A DNA stretch of 64,000 nucleotides from UBA2421 sp002343075 (GTDB taxonomy: Bacteria > Planctomycetota > Phycisphaerae > Tepidisphaerales > Tepidisphaeraceae), in the NCBI GenBank assembly GCA_937982565.1, contig CALJLN010000021.1:1-64000 (forward strand). Reading direction: 5' to 3'. Positions 25,838 through 34,096 of this stretch are shown piece after piece; positions within the stretch are counted from its first letter, which is position 1, and each line of letters begins with the position of its first letter. The notes under the pieces were generated by a model. It saw nothing but the letters and a program-made list of their open reading frames with translations. It ran no database searches and was not told where the DNA came from. The position numbers and the translations under genes are program-made.

Positions 25838-27292
25838 ATGGTGCGGGCGGAAGCGACGGCGGACGAAAAATCGATTGCAACCCCGACGGTGAAGACATCG
25901 ACCCTGCTGCGCGCGCTGCTATTGCTCGCGGCACCGGTCATGATCGAACAGATGCTGCACGCATTTGCTGGTCTGGCCGACACTTACATCGCAAACCACG
26001 TTGTGCAAGTCGGGTCCGTCACGACGGCAGGGGTGACAACGGAGCAAACGGCCGCCAACCAGCGCCACCAGACCGCAGCCGGTGCCGCGATGGGGACCAT
26101 CGCTTACTTGCTCTGGTTCATGGGCCTTGTCGCCGGCGCGCTGGGCACAGGCAGCACCGCGATCATCGCCCGTGCCACGGGCGCGCGGCATCGAAGGCTT
26201 GCCAATAGCATCTGCGGACAATCCATCGGATTGGCCCTCGCTGCGGGCATTGTGGTTGCGGTGGGAGCCTACGTCTTCGCCGGAACCATCGCCAACGCAA
26301 TGGGACTTGGCGGAGAAGCCGTTGAGCTGGCGCGGGGTTTCATCAAGATCATCTCATTCGGGCTGCCATTTATGCTCGTGCTGATGGTGGCCAACGCGTG
26401 TCTGCGCGGCGCGGGAGACACTGTATCGCCGGCGCTGGCCATGGTGGTGGTCGATGTTGTGAACATCGGCCTGTCGTTTTCGCTCACTTACGGCTGGTTT
26501 GGACTACCGGCGATGGGGTTCTACGGAATCGCCGTTGGCGCGCTCTCGGGTTATGTCGCCGGAGGTACGATGCAGGTGATCAATCTGCTAATCGGCCGTG
26601 GCGGTGCGAGGCTCTTCTTGCACAGGCTCTCCCCGCATTGGCACAACATGCGCCGGCTGTTGCGGATCGGCCTGCCCAATGCCGCTGAGAGTGCTGCAAT
26701 GTGGATCGTCAACATCATCCTCATCCGCATCATCAACGACATGGACCCGACCGCGGCATCGGGCGCGGCCCATGCCATCGCGGTGCGGGTGGAGGCGTTT
26801 AGCTATCTCGGCGGGTTTGCCATTGCCATCGCCGCGACAACGCTTGTCGGGCAGAGCCTCGGCATGAAGAACCCGCTGCGTGCGGAAAGGGCCGCATGGC
26901 TGGCCTACGCCCTCGGCGGGGGCCTGATGACCCTCGCCGGCATGGTGTTTGTCTTCTTCAGTCCGGCATTCGCCCGACTCATGAGCAGCGACCCGGCGGT
27001 GATCGAACTGGTGTCCTGGTGCCTCTTTTATGCTGGCTTCGGTCAGGCTGGATTTGCCGCGGCGATCATTTTCGGCGGGAGCCTGCGCGGGGCGGGCGAT
27101 ACATTCAGCGTCATGCTCATTAACATGACCAGTCTGGTGGCGATCCGTCTCTTCGGCGTGCTCGTGATGACGCAGGTATATCAGGCGAGCTTGTCTGCGA
27201 TCTGGATCCTGCTCAGCTTCGAGCTGTTTGTCCGTGGGGTGGCTATGTTTGCAAGATTTCGACACGGCGGCTGGAAGCTGATCAAGGTGTGA
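25838..27292 (+). CDS. MATE-family multidrug/Na+ efflux transporter
   Basis: A 484-residue integral membrane protein from ATG 25838 (GTG 25814 is possible) with about twelve hydrophobic segments in two homologous halves. The opening LLLLAAPVMIEQMLHAFAGLADTYIANH and the internal GLPNAAESAAMWIVNIILIRIIN are the typical MatE repeats, and LRGAGDTVSPALAMVVVDVVNIGLSF and LRGAGDTFSVMLINM are their matching second elements. It is a cation-drug antiporter of NorM/DinF type by family. A loop of about 25 polar residues (VGSVTTAGVTTEQTAANQRHQT) after the first helix is unusual. The stop TGA lies two bases before the queG ATG. Confidence 0.92.
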   Translation: MVRAEATADEKSIATPTVKTSTLLRALLLLAAPVMIEQMLHAFAGLADTYIANHVVQVGSVTTAGVTTEQTAANQRHQTAAGAAMGTIAYLLWFMGLVAGALGTGSTAIIARATGARHRRLANSICGQSIGLALAAGIVVAVGAYVFAGTIANAMGLGGEAVELARGFIKIISFGLPFMLVLMVANACLRGAGDTVSPALAMVVVDVVNIGLSFSLTYGWFGLPAMGFYGIAVGALSGYVAGGTMQVINLLIGRGGARLFLHRLSPHWHNMRRLLRIGLPNAAESAAMWIVNIILIRIINDMDPTAASGAAHAIAVRVEAFSYLGGFAIAIAATTLVGQSLGMKNPLRAERAAWLAYALGGGLMTLAGMVFVFFSPAFARLMSSDPAVIELVSWCLFYAGFGQAGFAAAIIFGGSLRGAGDTFSVMLINMTSLVAIRLFGVLVMTQVYQASLSAIWILLSFELFVRGVAMFARFRHGGWKLIKV

Positions 27293-27294
27293 GA

Positions 27295-28257
27295 ATGAAC
27301 CCGCACGACGCACGAGTTTCACACGATCTGCACGCGCTTGCGTGCGAAGTGAAGGCACTGGCCCGCGGCTTGGGGTTCGACCTCGTAGGAATTGCCCCCG
27401 CGGCGCCAAGTGAGCGGGCCAAGTTCTACCGCCAGTGGATCGCCGACGGCAAAGCGGGCGAAATGAGCTTCCTCGCCGACCGCATCGAGCAGCGGCTTGA
27501 CCCGACAATCCTGCTGCCAAACGCCCGGACGGTCGTGTGCGTTGCAATGAACTATCATGCGAATCAGGCTGGGGAAGTTGCAACGCCCGGCGACGTCCGA
27601 ATTGCCCGATATGCCCGAGCTGACGACTACCACGAGCTGATCAAGCCAAAACTATACGCCATTGCCGACTACGTTCGCGATGCGTCGCCCGGATGTGAGA
27701 CGCGCTGCGGTGTGGACACCGCACCGATTAGTGAACGAGAACTCGCGGCCCGCGCGGGTGTGGGCTGGGTTGGCAAGAACACTTGCGTGATCAATGAGCG
27801 CGTCGGTTCGTGGATCTTTCTCGGCTGTGTATTGACCACGCTCGATTTGCCGTTCGACACCCCCGCACCCGACCGCTGCGGAACCTGCACCCGATGCATC
27901 GACGCCTGCCCCACGTCGGCCCTTACACCCTATCAACTCGACGCACCACGTTGCATTTCCTATCTGAATATCGAGCACGCTGGCGCGATCGAGGAATCGC
28001 TGCAGACGAAGATGGGTGATTGGCTCTTCGGTTGCGATATATGCCAGGAAGTCTGTCCATGGAACAACCGTGCACCGTCAACCGACCTGCCCGAACTGCA
28101 GCCTCGGTTTGCCGACGGGCGATTGTCAATTGACGACGTTCTGCGATGGCAACCGGACGACTTTAACCGCACGTTTCGCCGGTCGGCGGTCAAGCGGATT
28201 CGGCTGCCGCAGTTGCAGCGCAACGCGCGCATTGCTGCGGCGAATCGAGGCACATGA
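27295..28257 (+). CDS. queG: Epoxyqueuosine reductase QueG
   Basis: A 320-residue cobalamin-dependent iron-sulphur enzyme that makes queuosine in tRNA from epoxyqueuosine. The catalytic aspartate lies in VDTAPISERELAARAGVGW, followed by GWVGKNTCVI. Two [4Fe-4S] clusters are supplied by CGTCTRCIDACPTSAL and CDICQEVCPWN. Length fits forms without the C-terminal HEAT extension of the about 380-residue E. coli enzyme. The gene starts immediately after the MATE gene and likely shares its transcript. QueG needs cobalamin. Confidence 0.95.
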   Translation: MNPHDARVSHDLHALACEVKALARGLGFDLVGIAPAAPSERAKFYRQWIADGKAGEMSFLADRIEQRLDPTILLPNARTVVCVAMNYHANQAGEVATPGDVRIARYARADDYHELIKPKLYAIADYVRDASPGCETRCGVDTAPISERELAARAGVGWVGKNTCVINERVGSWIFLGCVLTTLDLPFDTPAPDRCGTCTRCIDACPTSALTPYQLDAPRCISYLNIEHAGAIEESLQTKMGDWLFGCDICQEVCPWNNRAPSTDLPELQPRFADGRLSIDDVLRWQPDDFNRTFRRSAVKRIRLPQLQRNARIAAANRGT

Positions 28258-28261
28258 AAAC

Positions 28262-28289
28262 GCCGCGCCGGGATGTTTCCCGGCGCGGC
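28262..28289. terminator. Bidirectional terminator hairpin between queG and hsp20
   Basis: A perfect 12-bp inverted repeat GCCGCGCCGGGA/TCCCGGCGCGGC around a TGTT loop, four bases after the queG stop. On the minus strand it is followed by CGTTTTC, so it can also stop hsp20 transcripts arriving from the right. Confidence 0.85.
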
Positions 28290-28357
28290 AATCCAATGGG
28301 CGACATTCGTCGAGCTTTTTGACCGAGTTGGTCCAAGGGCTATTGCACCAACCGACG

Positions 28358-28813
28358 CTAGCCGACGTTGATCTTCCGCGGTTTGCTCTCTTCACGCTTA
28401 TTCAGCGTGATTCTCAGCACGCCGTCCGACAGCTTGGCGTCTACCTTGCTCTCGTCCACGGTCGGCGGGAGCGTAAAGCTTCGGCTGAACCGGGTGTGGC
28501 GGCGTTCCTTCAAAAGGTATCCGCCGGATTCGCCGTTCGATTCCTGCTCAGCCTCGTGCCGATCGGCGGTGATGGCGAGGGTCTGGTTTTCCAGGGTGAT
28601 ATCAATCTGATCTTTCTGGAAACCGGGCAATTCTGCATCCACGAAGATGTGGTCTGCATCCTCACGCACATCGACCGCATATGGCGCGAACGTCGAGCCT
28701 TCCAACGCATCGCGAACATTAAACAACCGGCCAAAAGCGTTCCCGAATTCACGCGTTACAACGTCCATCGGATCAACCGCTAAAGCCCTACTCACTCGAG
28801 TGGGAAGTGCCAT
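28358..28813 (-). CDS. Hsp20-family small heat shock protein
   Basis: A 151-residue small heat shock protein with an alpha-crystallin domain from about residue 45 to 140: FAPYAVDVREDADHIFVDAELPG opens it, and the conserved LSDGVLRITLNK strand plus the C-terminal IxV-type KPRKINVG close it. It prevents aggregation of unfolded proteins without ATP. The start at 28813 is set by AAAGGAGG seven bases upstream; an earlier in-frame ATG at 28870 has no such site. It is divergent from miaA. Confidence 0.95.
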   Translation of the reverse strand: MALPTRVSRALAVDPMDVVTREFGNAFGRLFNVRDALEGSTFAPYAVDVREDADHIFVDAELPGFQKDQIDITLENQTLAITADRHEAEQESNGESGGYLLKERRHTRFSRSFTLPPTVDESKVDAKLSDGVLRITLNKREESKPRKINVG

Positions 28814-28865
28814 GGTCAACCTCCTTTGTTGTAAAAACAGTGCCAAACACTTCGAGTGACTAAGT

Positions 28866-28881
28866 AACAACGAGCGTGCCA
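28866..28881 (-). promoter_or_regulatory. Sigma54-like promoter element upstream of hsp20
   Basis: On the minus strand TGGCAC, five bases, then TTGTT matches the -24/-12 layout (consensus TGGCAC-N5-TTGCW) except for T in place of C in the -12 box. A second TGGCAC lies closer to the gene at 28838-28843 but is followed by TTACA. It is about 55 bp upstream of the start codon. Confidence 0.35.
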
Positions 28882-29006
28882 GAGGCCGGAAATCCGTCGG
28901 TTTGCAGCTAATTTACTGCGAGTACTGTAGTTACGATTGGCGAGAAGTGGGAGGGCAATTTATAACCGACTGCAAGAGTGACAGGCGGATTTTTACGCGT
29001 GCAAGA

Positions 29007-29924
29007 ATGGCAGAAAACCATCGCATTATCGCAGTAATCGGACCCACCGCTTCCGGCAAGAGTGCTCTGGCGATGGCGCTGGCCGAGGCGATCGGGGCAG
29101 AGATTTTGTGTGTTGACTCGATGACCGTCTACAGGGCCATGGATATCGGCACTGCCAAGCCCTCTGCCGGCGACCGGTCGCGGGTCGTTCATCACCTGCT
29201 GGACATCGCAGAACCGAATGAACATTTTGCCGTTAACACGTTTGTTGAGCGTGCTGATGCGTGCATAGCCGAGGCACGCCGACGGGGGGTGCCGCTCATT
29301 GCTGTGGGGGGGACGCCGATGTACTTCAAAGCGCTGTTTGATGGGCTTTTTGAAGGCCCGAGTGCGGATGAGTCGCTACGTGAAAGCCTGCGTTCACTTA
29401 CCACGCCAGAACTGCACGCACGGCTGCGCGAAGTTGATCCGATCGCCGCCGCGAGGATCCATGTCAATGATCAACGCCGGCTGATTCGCGCGCTGGAAGT
29501 CTTTCAGTTGACCGGGCAGCCGATCTCGTCATTGCAGATACACTGGGAAGCCGATTCGCCGAAACGCCACATCGCAACATGGATCGGGCTGACTTGGGAG
29601 CGTGACGTGCTCAGCCGGCGCATCAACGCGCGCGTGAAGGAGATGGTCGCAGCGGGGTGGGTGCAGGAGGTGCGGGGGCTTCTTGACCGCTACGGCACGC
29701 TCAGCAAAACCGCCGCCGAGGCTGCGGGCTATGGCGAGCTGATAGCACACGTTCAAGGCCGATGCTCGCTGGACGACGCGAGCGAGCAAGCGAAAATCGC
29801 CACGCGGCAACTCTCTCGACGGCAGATAAAGTGGTTTCGCCGATTTCAAGGTGTGCGCTGGCTGGCAGGGTCGCAGCCGCTGGAATCGATGCTCACGGCA
29901 CTTGCGCCCGTGCTGGCCGAGTGA
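29007..29924 (+). CDS. miaA: tRNA dimethylallyltransferase MiaA
   Basis: A 305-residue enzyme, normal for the family, adding a dimethylallyl group to A37 of tRNAs reading UNN codons. It has the P-loop GPTASGKS (12-19), DSMTVYRAMDIGTAKP (Asp and Thr for catalysis), GGTPMYFKALFDGL, and NDQRRLIRALEV with the tRNA-binding arginines. The C-terminal TRQLSRRQIKWFRRF motif is intact. The frame is open to 28902 but ATG 29007 gives the conserved N-terminus. Confidence 0.95.
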   Translation: MAENHRIIAVIGPTASGKSALAMALAEAIGAEILCVDSMTVYRAMDIGTAKPSAGDRSRVVHHLLDIAEPNEHFAVNTFVERADACIAEARRRGVPLIAVGGTPMYFKALFDGLFEGPSADESLRESLRSLTTPELHARLREVDPIAAARIHVNDQRRLIRALEVFQLTGQPISSLQIHWEADSPKRHIATWIGLTWERDVLSRRINARVKEMVAAGWVQEVRGLLDRYGTLSKTAAEAAGYGELIAHVQGRCSLDDASEQAKIATRQLSRRQIKWFRRFQGVRWLAGSQPLESMLTALAPVLAE

Positions 29925-29964
29925 AAGGCAGCGGTTCAATCACAGACACCCCGTGCCGCGCGCG

Positions 29965-32010
29965 TCAACTGCATTTTACCCGACGCCGCAATCCTAGCGC
30001 GCCGAGCAAGGCCAGGGGCGTGGCCATCGGCTCGGGGATGGACGTAAAGGTGATTACCACATCATTTCCATCGCCGCCGCTGTAGTCGATGGAGTAGGTG
30101 CGGTATCCATCGACGATTGTGGCCAGTTGCGCGATACCTTCAAATTGGCCAGTGGTGGTGTTCGTGGGCGCGTCATTCTGGATGAGCACGAACGATTGCG
30201 AGTTGATCGGCTCGCCGGTGTAGGTAAACGAGAACTGAATCGTCGGAAACGCAGAGCCGTTGCCAAGTGTCACTGCGGCCGAAGGCCCTGTGGCGATGAA
30301 CTTGTCTGCGGAAGAGGCAACAAACTCATTGAAGTTGATCTCGATCAGGAAAATGCTCCCCGCTTGCAGGTCGAGCGAGCTTGCGCTAAGCGTTCCGATG
30401 CTGTTACCCGGCGACAGCGAGGCGTTGTCTTTAACGGTCAGCGAGTTTGCGATCGCCCCCGTTCCCGCGAACGTGCCGCTGTTGACTGTATACGGTCCGG
30501 CGGGGGAGTGGGAGCCGTTGAGTCGGACCGTGCCGTTGCTGATGTTTGTCGCGCCGGTGTAGGTGTTGTTGCCATTCAGGGTCGTCACGCCGTTGCGGTT
30601 GAAGTTGACGTTCCCGACCGCCGGGCCGTTGGCAATGCTGCTGGAGAAGATCAGCTCCCCGCCGGTGCCTTGGAAGGTCCACGAGCGGTTCTCAGCAACG
30701 ACACTTGTCAACGTGACGCTGTTGGCGATGGTCGTGGCGGCGCTGTTGCTTACGGTGACGGTTCGATCGGACGTGCCGCGGTGGCTCCAGGGGCCGGTGA
30801 AGGTGAAGTTTTCGCTGCCCGCGATGACCGTTGATCCGTTGATGAAGACATCGTTGGCGATTGTTCGCGGGCCGTTGCTCGAGAGCACGGTTGCCCCGCC
30901 GGAGGTTACTAGTGACCCTAGGCCAAGCGCGTTGTTGTGGTTGACGGCAATGACGCTGTTGCTATTGAAGTTGGTGCTGCCGGAATAGGTGTTGTCGGCG
31001 TTGAGCGCGAGTGTGCCGGCACCGGTTTTGACGAGTCGGCCGCGCGTCAAGCCACCTTCACTGATTGGGCCGTTGATCTGCAGCGTATCGGTCGCTCCCG
31101 GAACATCGAATGTGAGGTTGCGATTTGCGCTCGCGGTGCCGACTACGATCCCGCGGTTGGCATCCAGCGCGACATCGCCACTGCCGTCGATCAATCGCAG
31201 TATCTCGAACGTGCCCGAGCCGGTGATTTGAATACTGTCTGCCAGTGCGGCTGCCGGTACGGCACCGAAGGCGCGATCGCCATTGAAAGCAACGATGCCT
31301 TGCCCACCGAGGCGCGTGGTGCCGGTATAGGTGTTCGTGCCCGTGAGCGTGAGTAGGCCACTTAAATCGGAGAATAGTGATCCGCTTACGCCCGCGGTGA
31401 GGCCGTCGCTAATGGTTGAATCGATCGTCACATTTGCGGTTCCGGCGAGCGTCACGAGGCGAGTTGACGTCATTGTCACACCAGACCCAACCAGCGCAAA
31501 TCCGCCGTTTACGGTCAGCGGCGCGCCGTTGAGGGTGAGCGAGCGCGAGTTGGACGTTCCGCCGCCGGTGTCGAGCAGGCCGTTGACGTTGACCGCGAGT
31601 GAGTTGGCCCAGATTCCGGTTGCGTTGAGCCCTAGCCCGTTATTGAAGGTCACGATACCCGACGGCAATCCCGGGGTGGAGATTGTAGGCGACGTGCCGC
31701 CGAGTCCGAGCCGGCTGCCGGAGAATGTCCACCCTGGTGTGTGCAGCTCGAGCACATTGATTTGCACGCCGGTGGTCAGATTCGGCTGACTGGCGGGCGT
31801 CCCCATGAAGACGGCGATGTCTGAACTCGTGTTGGGAACGCCATTGTTCCAGTTCGCGGCTAAGTTGTAGCTGGTGCCGGTGTTCAGCCAGGTTGTGGTC
31901 ACTCCCCAAGCCGTTGAAGCCCAAGGCGATGTTGCCAGCGCGACGAGGGTGAGCGCTCGAAGTGCCCGGCGTGGCCGGAGACTGCGCTGCGGCATTTCAA
32001 TTGTCTTCAT
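29965..32010 (-). CDS. Secreted beta-strand repeat protein with PEP-CTERM sorting tag
   Basis: From ATG 32010, preceded by AAGGAGG, the product has 681 residues. A signal peptide with a twin-Arg-rich start (SLRPRRALRALTLVALATSP) is followed by repeated Gly/Thr/Asn-rich beta-strand units of the autotransporter-associated type, for example LTLTGTNTYTGTTRLGG, LALNADNTYSGSTNFNSN and TTLNGNNTYTGATNISNG. The C-terminus is a PEP-CTERM signal: IPEP, the hydrophobic MATPLALLGALGL, then RRR. Such proteins are sorted by an exosortase, probably to the cell surface or extracellular matrix. No exosortase gene is in the window. A large right-handed beta-helix is the likely fold. Confidence 0.88.
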   Translation of the reverse strand: MKTIEMPQRSLRPRRALRALTLVALATSPWASTAWGVTTTWLNTGTSYNLAANWNNGVPNTSSDIAVFMGTPASQPNLTTGVQINVLELHTPGWTFSGSRLGLGGTSPTISTPGLPSGIVTFNNGLGLNATGIWANSLAVNVNGLLDTGGGTSNSRSLTLNGAPLTVNGGFALVGSGVTMTSTRLVTLAGTANVTIDSTISDGLTAGVSGSLFSDLSGLLTLTGTNTYTGTTRLGGQGIVAFNGDRAFGAVPAAALADSIQITGSGTFEILRLIDGSGDVALDANRGIVVGTASANRNLTFDVPGATDTLQINGPISEGGLTRGRLVKTGAGTLALNADNTYSGSTNFNSNSVIAVNHNNALGLGSLVTSGGATVLSSNGPRTIANDVFINGSTVIAGSENFTFTGPWSHRGTSDRTVTVSNSAATTIANSVTLTSVVAENRSWTFQGTGGELIFSSSIANGPAVGNVNFNRNGVTTLNGNNTYTGATNISNGTVRLNGSHSPAGPYTVNSGTFAGTGAIANSLTVKDNASLSPGNSIGTLSASSLDLQAGSIFLIEINFNEFVASSADKFIATGPSAAVTLGNGSAFPTIQFSFTYTGEPINSQSFVLIQNDAPTNTTTGQFEGIAQLATIVDGYRTYSIDYSGGDGNDVVITFTSIPEPMATPLALLGALGLRRRVKCS

Positions 32011-32179
32011 CCCGTCCTCCTTACCCGCATGCCCTATGGAAGATGGCTCGCTGAAAAACCGGTTCACCAATGCAAAAAATGCAGAATGAAGGGTAGCAGG
32101 CATCGGCGGGAAGTAAAGAGGAAACTGTCACATCCGCCACTTTTTCCGCCGGCGCAGGTAATGGCGCGTGGGGGGCGAG

Positions 32180-32416
32180 CTATCGCTTAACGATTTCAAA
32201 GAATCCGCCGCCGTCGCGTTTCAGATAGCCGAGGGCGACGAGCTCTTCCCAAACCGCCTTCCCAAAGCCGGGCGGGGGCTGGATTGCGGTCACTTTCTCA
32301 CGTTGGCCGGTGAGAAAATTACGTGTCAGAACCGAATCTGACTCGAGTTGATTGGCGTTCAGTCGTTTGCGAAATGCCTTCATCGCCTTCTTTTGTTCTT
32401 CATTGAGTTCCTGCAT
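32180..32416 (-). CDS. Small protein of unknown function
   Basis: A 78-residue basic protein from ATG 32416 (GTG 32422 would add two residues). The N-terminal half is a charged helix (NEEQKKAMKAFRKRLNANQLE), the C-terminal half has a winged-helix-like ending with AVWEELVALGYLKRDGGGFFEIV. That last part resembles small DNA- or protein-binding winged helices, but no family is certain. It stands alone between hairpin-bearing spacers. Confidence 0.65.
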   Translation of the reverse strand: MQELNEEQKKAMKAFRKRLNANQLESDSVLTRNFLTGQREKVTAIQPPPGFGKAVWEELVALGYLKRDGGGFFEIVKR

Positions 32417-32470
32417 CTGCACAATTCTATCAAGAACTGGAGGTAGGCACTAACAAGACCGCCGACAGAT

Positions 32471-32498
32471 CCGCGGCCGCGCGGAGGCGCGGCCGCGG
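32471..32498. terminator. GC-rich hairpin, possible terminator
   Basis: CCGCGGCCGCGC and GCGCGGCCGCGG form a perfect 12-bp stem around GGAG. It lies downstream of the SnoaL-like gene and upstream of the small protein, both on the minus strand. There is no adjacent T run, so it may act as a stalling or stability element. Confidence 0.5.
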
Positions 32499-32531
32499 TG
32501 GGGGCCGGTAATTTTGAATAGACTCTCGACT

Positions 32532-32927
32532 TTACTTTTCGCCGCATCCGGACATGTCGTAGTAGAACTCTTCCTGGACGATCTTGCCGTCTTTCACTGT
32601 GTACACGGCGGCTTCCTCCATCTGCATGCGCTGGCCCGCCATCGGGCCGGCTTTTGAGGTGATGTCCATTTTGAAGACGACGATGAACTTGTCGTCCTTC
32701 GGGAAGGGGCCCATTGCCGATGAACTGTGAATGGTGTTGTTCTCAAACCACCATCTGTTCTTGCCACGGATGGCGTCGATTCCCTCCATGCGGGCGGGCA
32801 TGTTTTCATCGCCCCATTGTTCGATGCTGACGACGTTGGGACTGTAGTGCAGGTCGATTGCTTCCAGGTTCTTTCCCTGGTTACACAATGCCACAAGCTG
32901 TTTTCCAATCTCGACGGTGCTGGCCAT
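32532..32927 (-). CDS. SnoaL/NTF2-like protein
   Basis: A 131-residue protein with the NTF2-like order: helices at the N-terminus (VEIGKQLVALCNQGKNLEAIDLHYSPNVVSIEQW) followed by a curved sheet (FIVVFKMDITSKAG, RMQMEEAAVYTVKDGKIVQEEFYYD). It is of the nuclear-transport-factor-2/SnoaL group that includes small stress or ketosteroid-isomerase-like proteins. The start at 32927 has AAAGGAGCA upstream. No catalytic residues could be assigned. Divergent from the esterase gene. Confidence 0.8.
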   Translation of the reverse strand: MASTVEIGKQLVALCNQGKNLEAIDLHYSPNVVSIEQWGDENMPARMEGIDAIRGKNRWWFENNTIHSSSAMGPFPKDDKFIVVFKMDITSKAGPMAGQRMQMEEAAVYTVKDGKIVQEEFYYDMSGCGEK

Positions 32928-33163
32928 GACTGCTCCTTTGAGTGAATGTTGGACGGAACCGAACAACAGTTGCCGGAATCGTAAACGATGTGAGGTGTGC
33001 GGTGCGAGTTCAAAAACTCTGATTAGATGAGGATTCACCAAACAGTTGTTCGGGCATCGCCGAAATTGGATAGGCCGCGCGGCCTGATTTTGCCCTTGCT
33101 GAACCGGTTTTCTGATGATAGGATTGGGGGGTATTGGAGGATCGCGTGCGCATTGAAACCCTG

Positions 33164-34048
33164 ATGAAACGGTCGCTTGGATTGGTAGTCGTCGCGGTGC
33201 TCGGATTGGCGCTGCCGTCGTCGGCGCAGGAAGCGGCACCAACCACCGCGCCCGCGACGGCATTGGTCACCCCGCTCGGGTACGAAGATGCTGAGACATT
33301 TGTGTTTGCCGAGCGGGTATCGGAGCCACTGCGGCTGCATGTCGTCAAACCTGTCGGCTGGAAGGCGAGCGAACCCCGCGCCGCGTTTGTGTTTTTCTAC
33401 GGCGGTGGGTTTGTGAAGGGCTCGCCGGATAAATCGATCGGCTGGGCACGCATGGCGGCGAAGTGGGGGATGGTTGGCATTGCTCCCGATTATCGAGTGA
33501 AAGACCGCTTTAATGGCTCACCAGCCGATTGCGTTGCCGACGGCCGGGCGGCCCTACGGTGGGTGCAAGACCATGCAGCGGAGCTTGGCATCGACACCCG
33601 TAGAATTGTCGTCGGCGGTTCAAGTGCTGGAGGGCACCTGGCGCTCTGGACTGCCATCACTGCCACCCCGCCGGGATCAAGCGAAGCCGAGGCCCCGACG
33701 ATGAAGCCGGCGGCACTGGTCTTGATGAGCGGGCTGACTGACACGACTTACGGCGTTTATGGTCGTCGAGCGACTCAGGCAGGTGTTGACGGGGCTGCAC
33801 TCTCACCGCAGCACCATCTCGACGGGAAGATGCCGCCGACAATCATGTTCCACGGCGATGCGGACACCGTGGTCGATCATTCGCAGGCGGCAAATCTGCA
33901 TCAGAAGCTCCGCGATAACGGTGCCGCGAGCCAGCTAGTCACCGTCCCCGGCGGTTCACACGGATTCAGCACGCAGTTTCCCGAATGGAAGGACAAGTCG
34001 CGCGAGTTGATTCGCGCGTTTCTGATCGAGCATAAGCTCGTCGACTGA
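33164..34048 (+). CDS. Secreted alpha/beta-hydrolase (esterase/lipase, BD-FAE-like)
   Basis: From ATG 33164 the product has 294 residues with a signal peptide (SLGLVVVAVLGLALPSSAQ). The oxyanion loop is FFYGGGF (about 78-83), the nucleophile Ser154 in GGSSAGG, the acid in HGDADTV (about 232-234) and His266 in GGSHGF. This is the layout of carboxylesterases related to acetyl-xylan esterases and BD-FAE enzymes acting on plant or algal polysaccharide esters. The substrate is not determined by sequence. A Thr/Ala/Pro linker follows the signal, as in other exported proteins of this genome. Confidence 0.9.
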   Translation: MKRSLGLVVVAVLGLALPSSAQEAAPTTAPATALVTPLGYEDAETFVFAERVSEPLRLHVVKPVGWKASEPRAAFVFFYGGGFVKGSPDKSIGWARMAAKWGMVGIAPDYRVKDRFNGSPADCVADGRAALRWVQDHAAELGIDTRRIVVGGSSAGGHLALWTAITATPPGSSEAEAPTMKPAALVLMSGLTDTTYGVYGRRATQAGVDGAALSPQHHLDGKMPPTIMFHGDADTVVDHSQAANLHQKLRDNGAASQLVTVPGGSHGFSTQFPEWKDKSRELIRAFLIEHKLVD

Positions 34049-34096
34049 TCGGCGCTGATGATTGGTGCCTGCAGATGCGAAAGTGCACTCGCTCAC

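Noticed and set aside
26588..27583. Long minus-strand frame (331 codons) across the MATE and queG genes
   Set aside because: Antisense to two recognised genes and of biased Arg/His/Gln composition; no motif or ribosome binding site.
28866..28890. CIRCE (HrcA) operator upstream of hsp20
   Set aside because: The TTAGCACTC-N9-GAGTGCTAA pattern is absent; only a short CACT/AGTG symmetry is found.
30127..31789. Several plus-strand frames opposite the beta-strand repeat gene
   Set aside because: They are shadows of repetitive coding sequence; the minus strand has signal peptide, repeats and PEP-CTERM tag.
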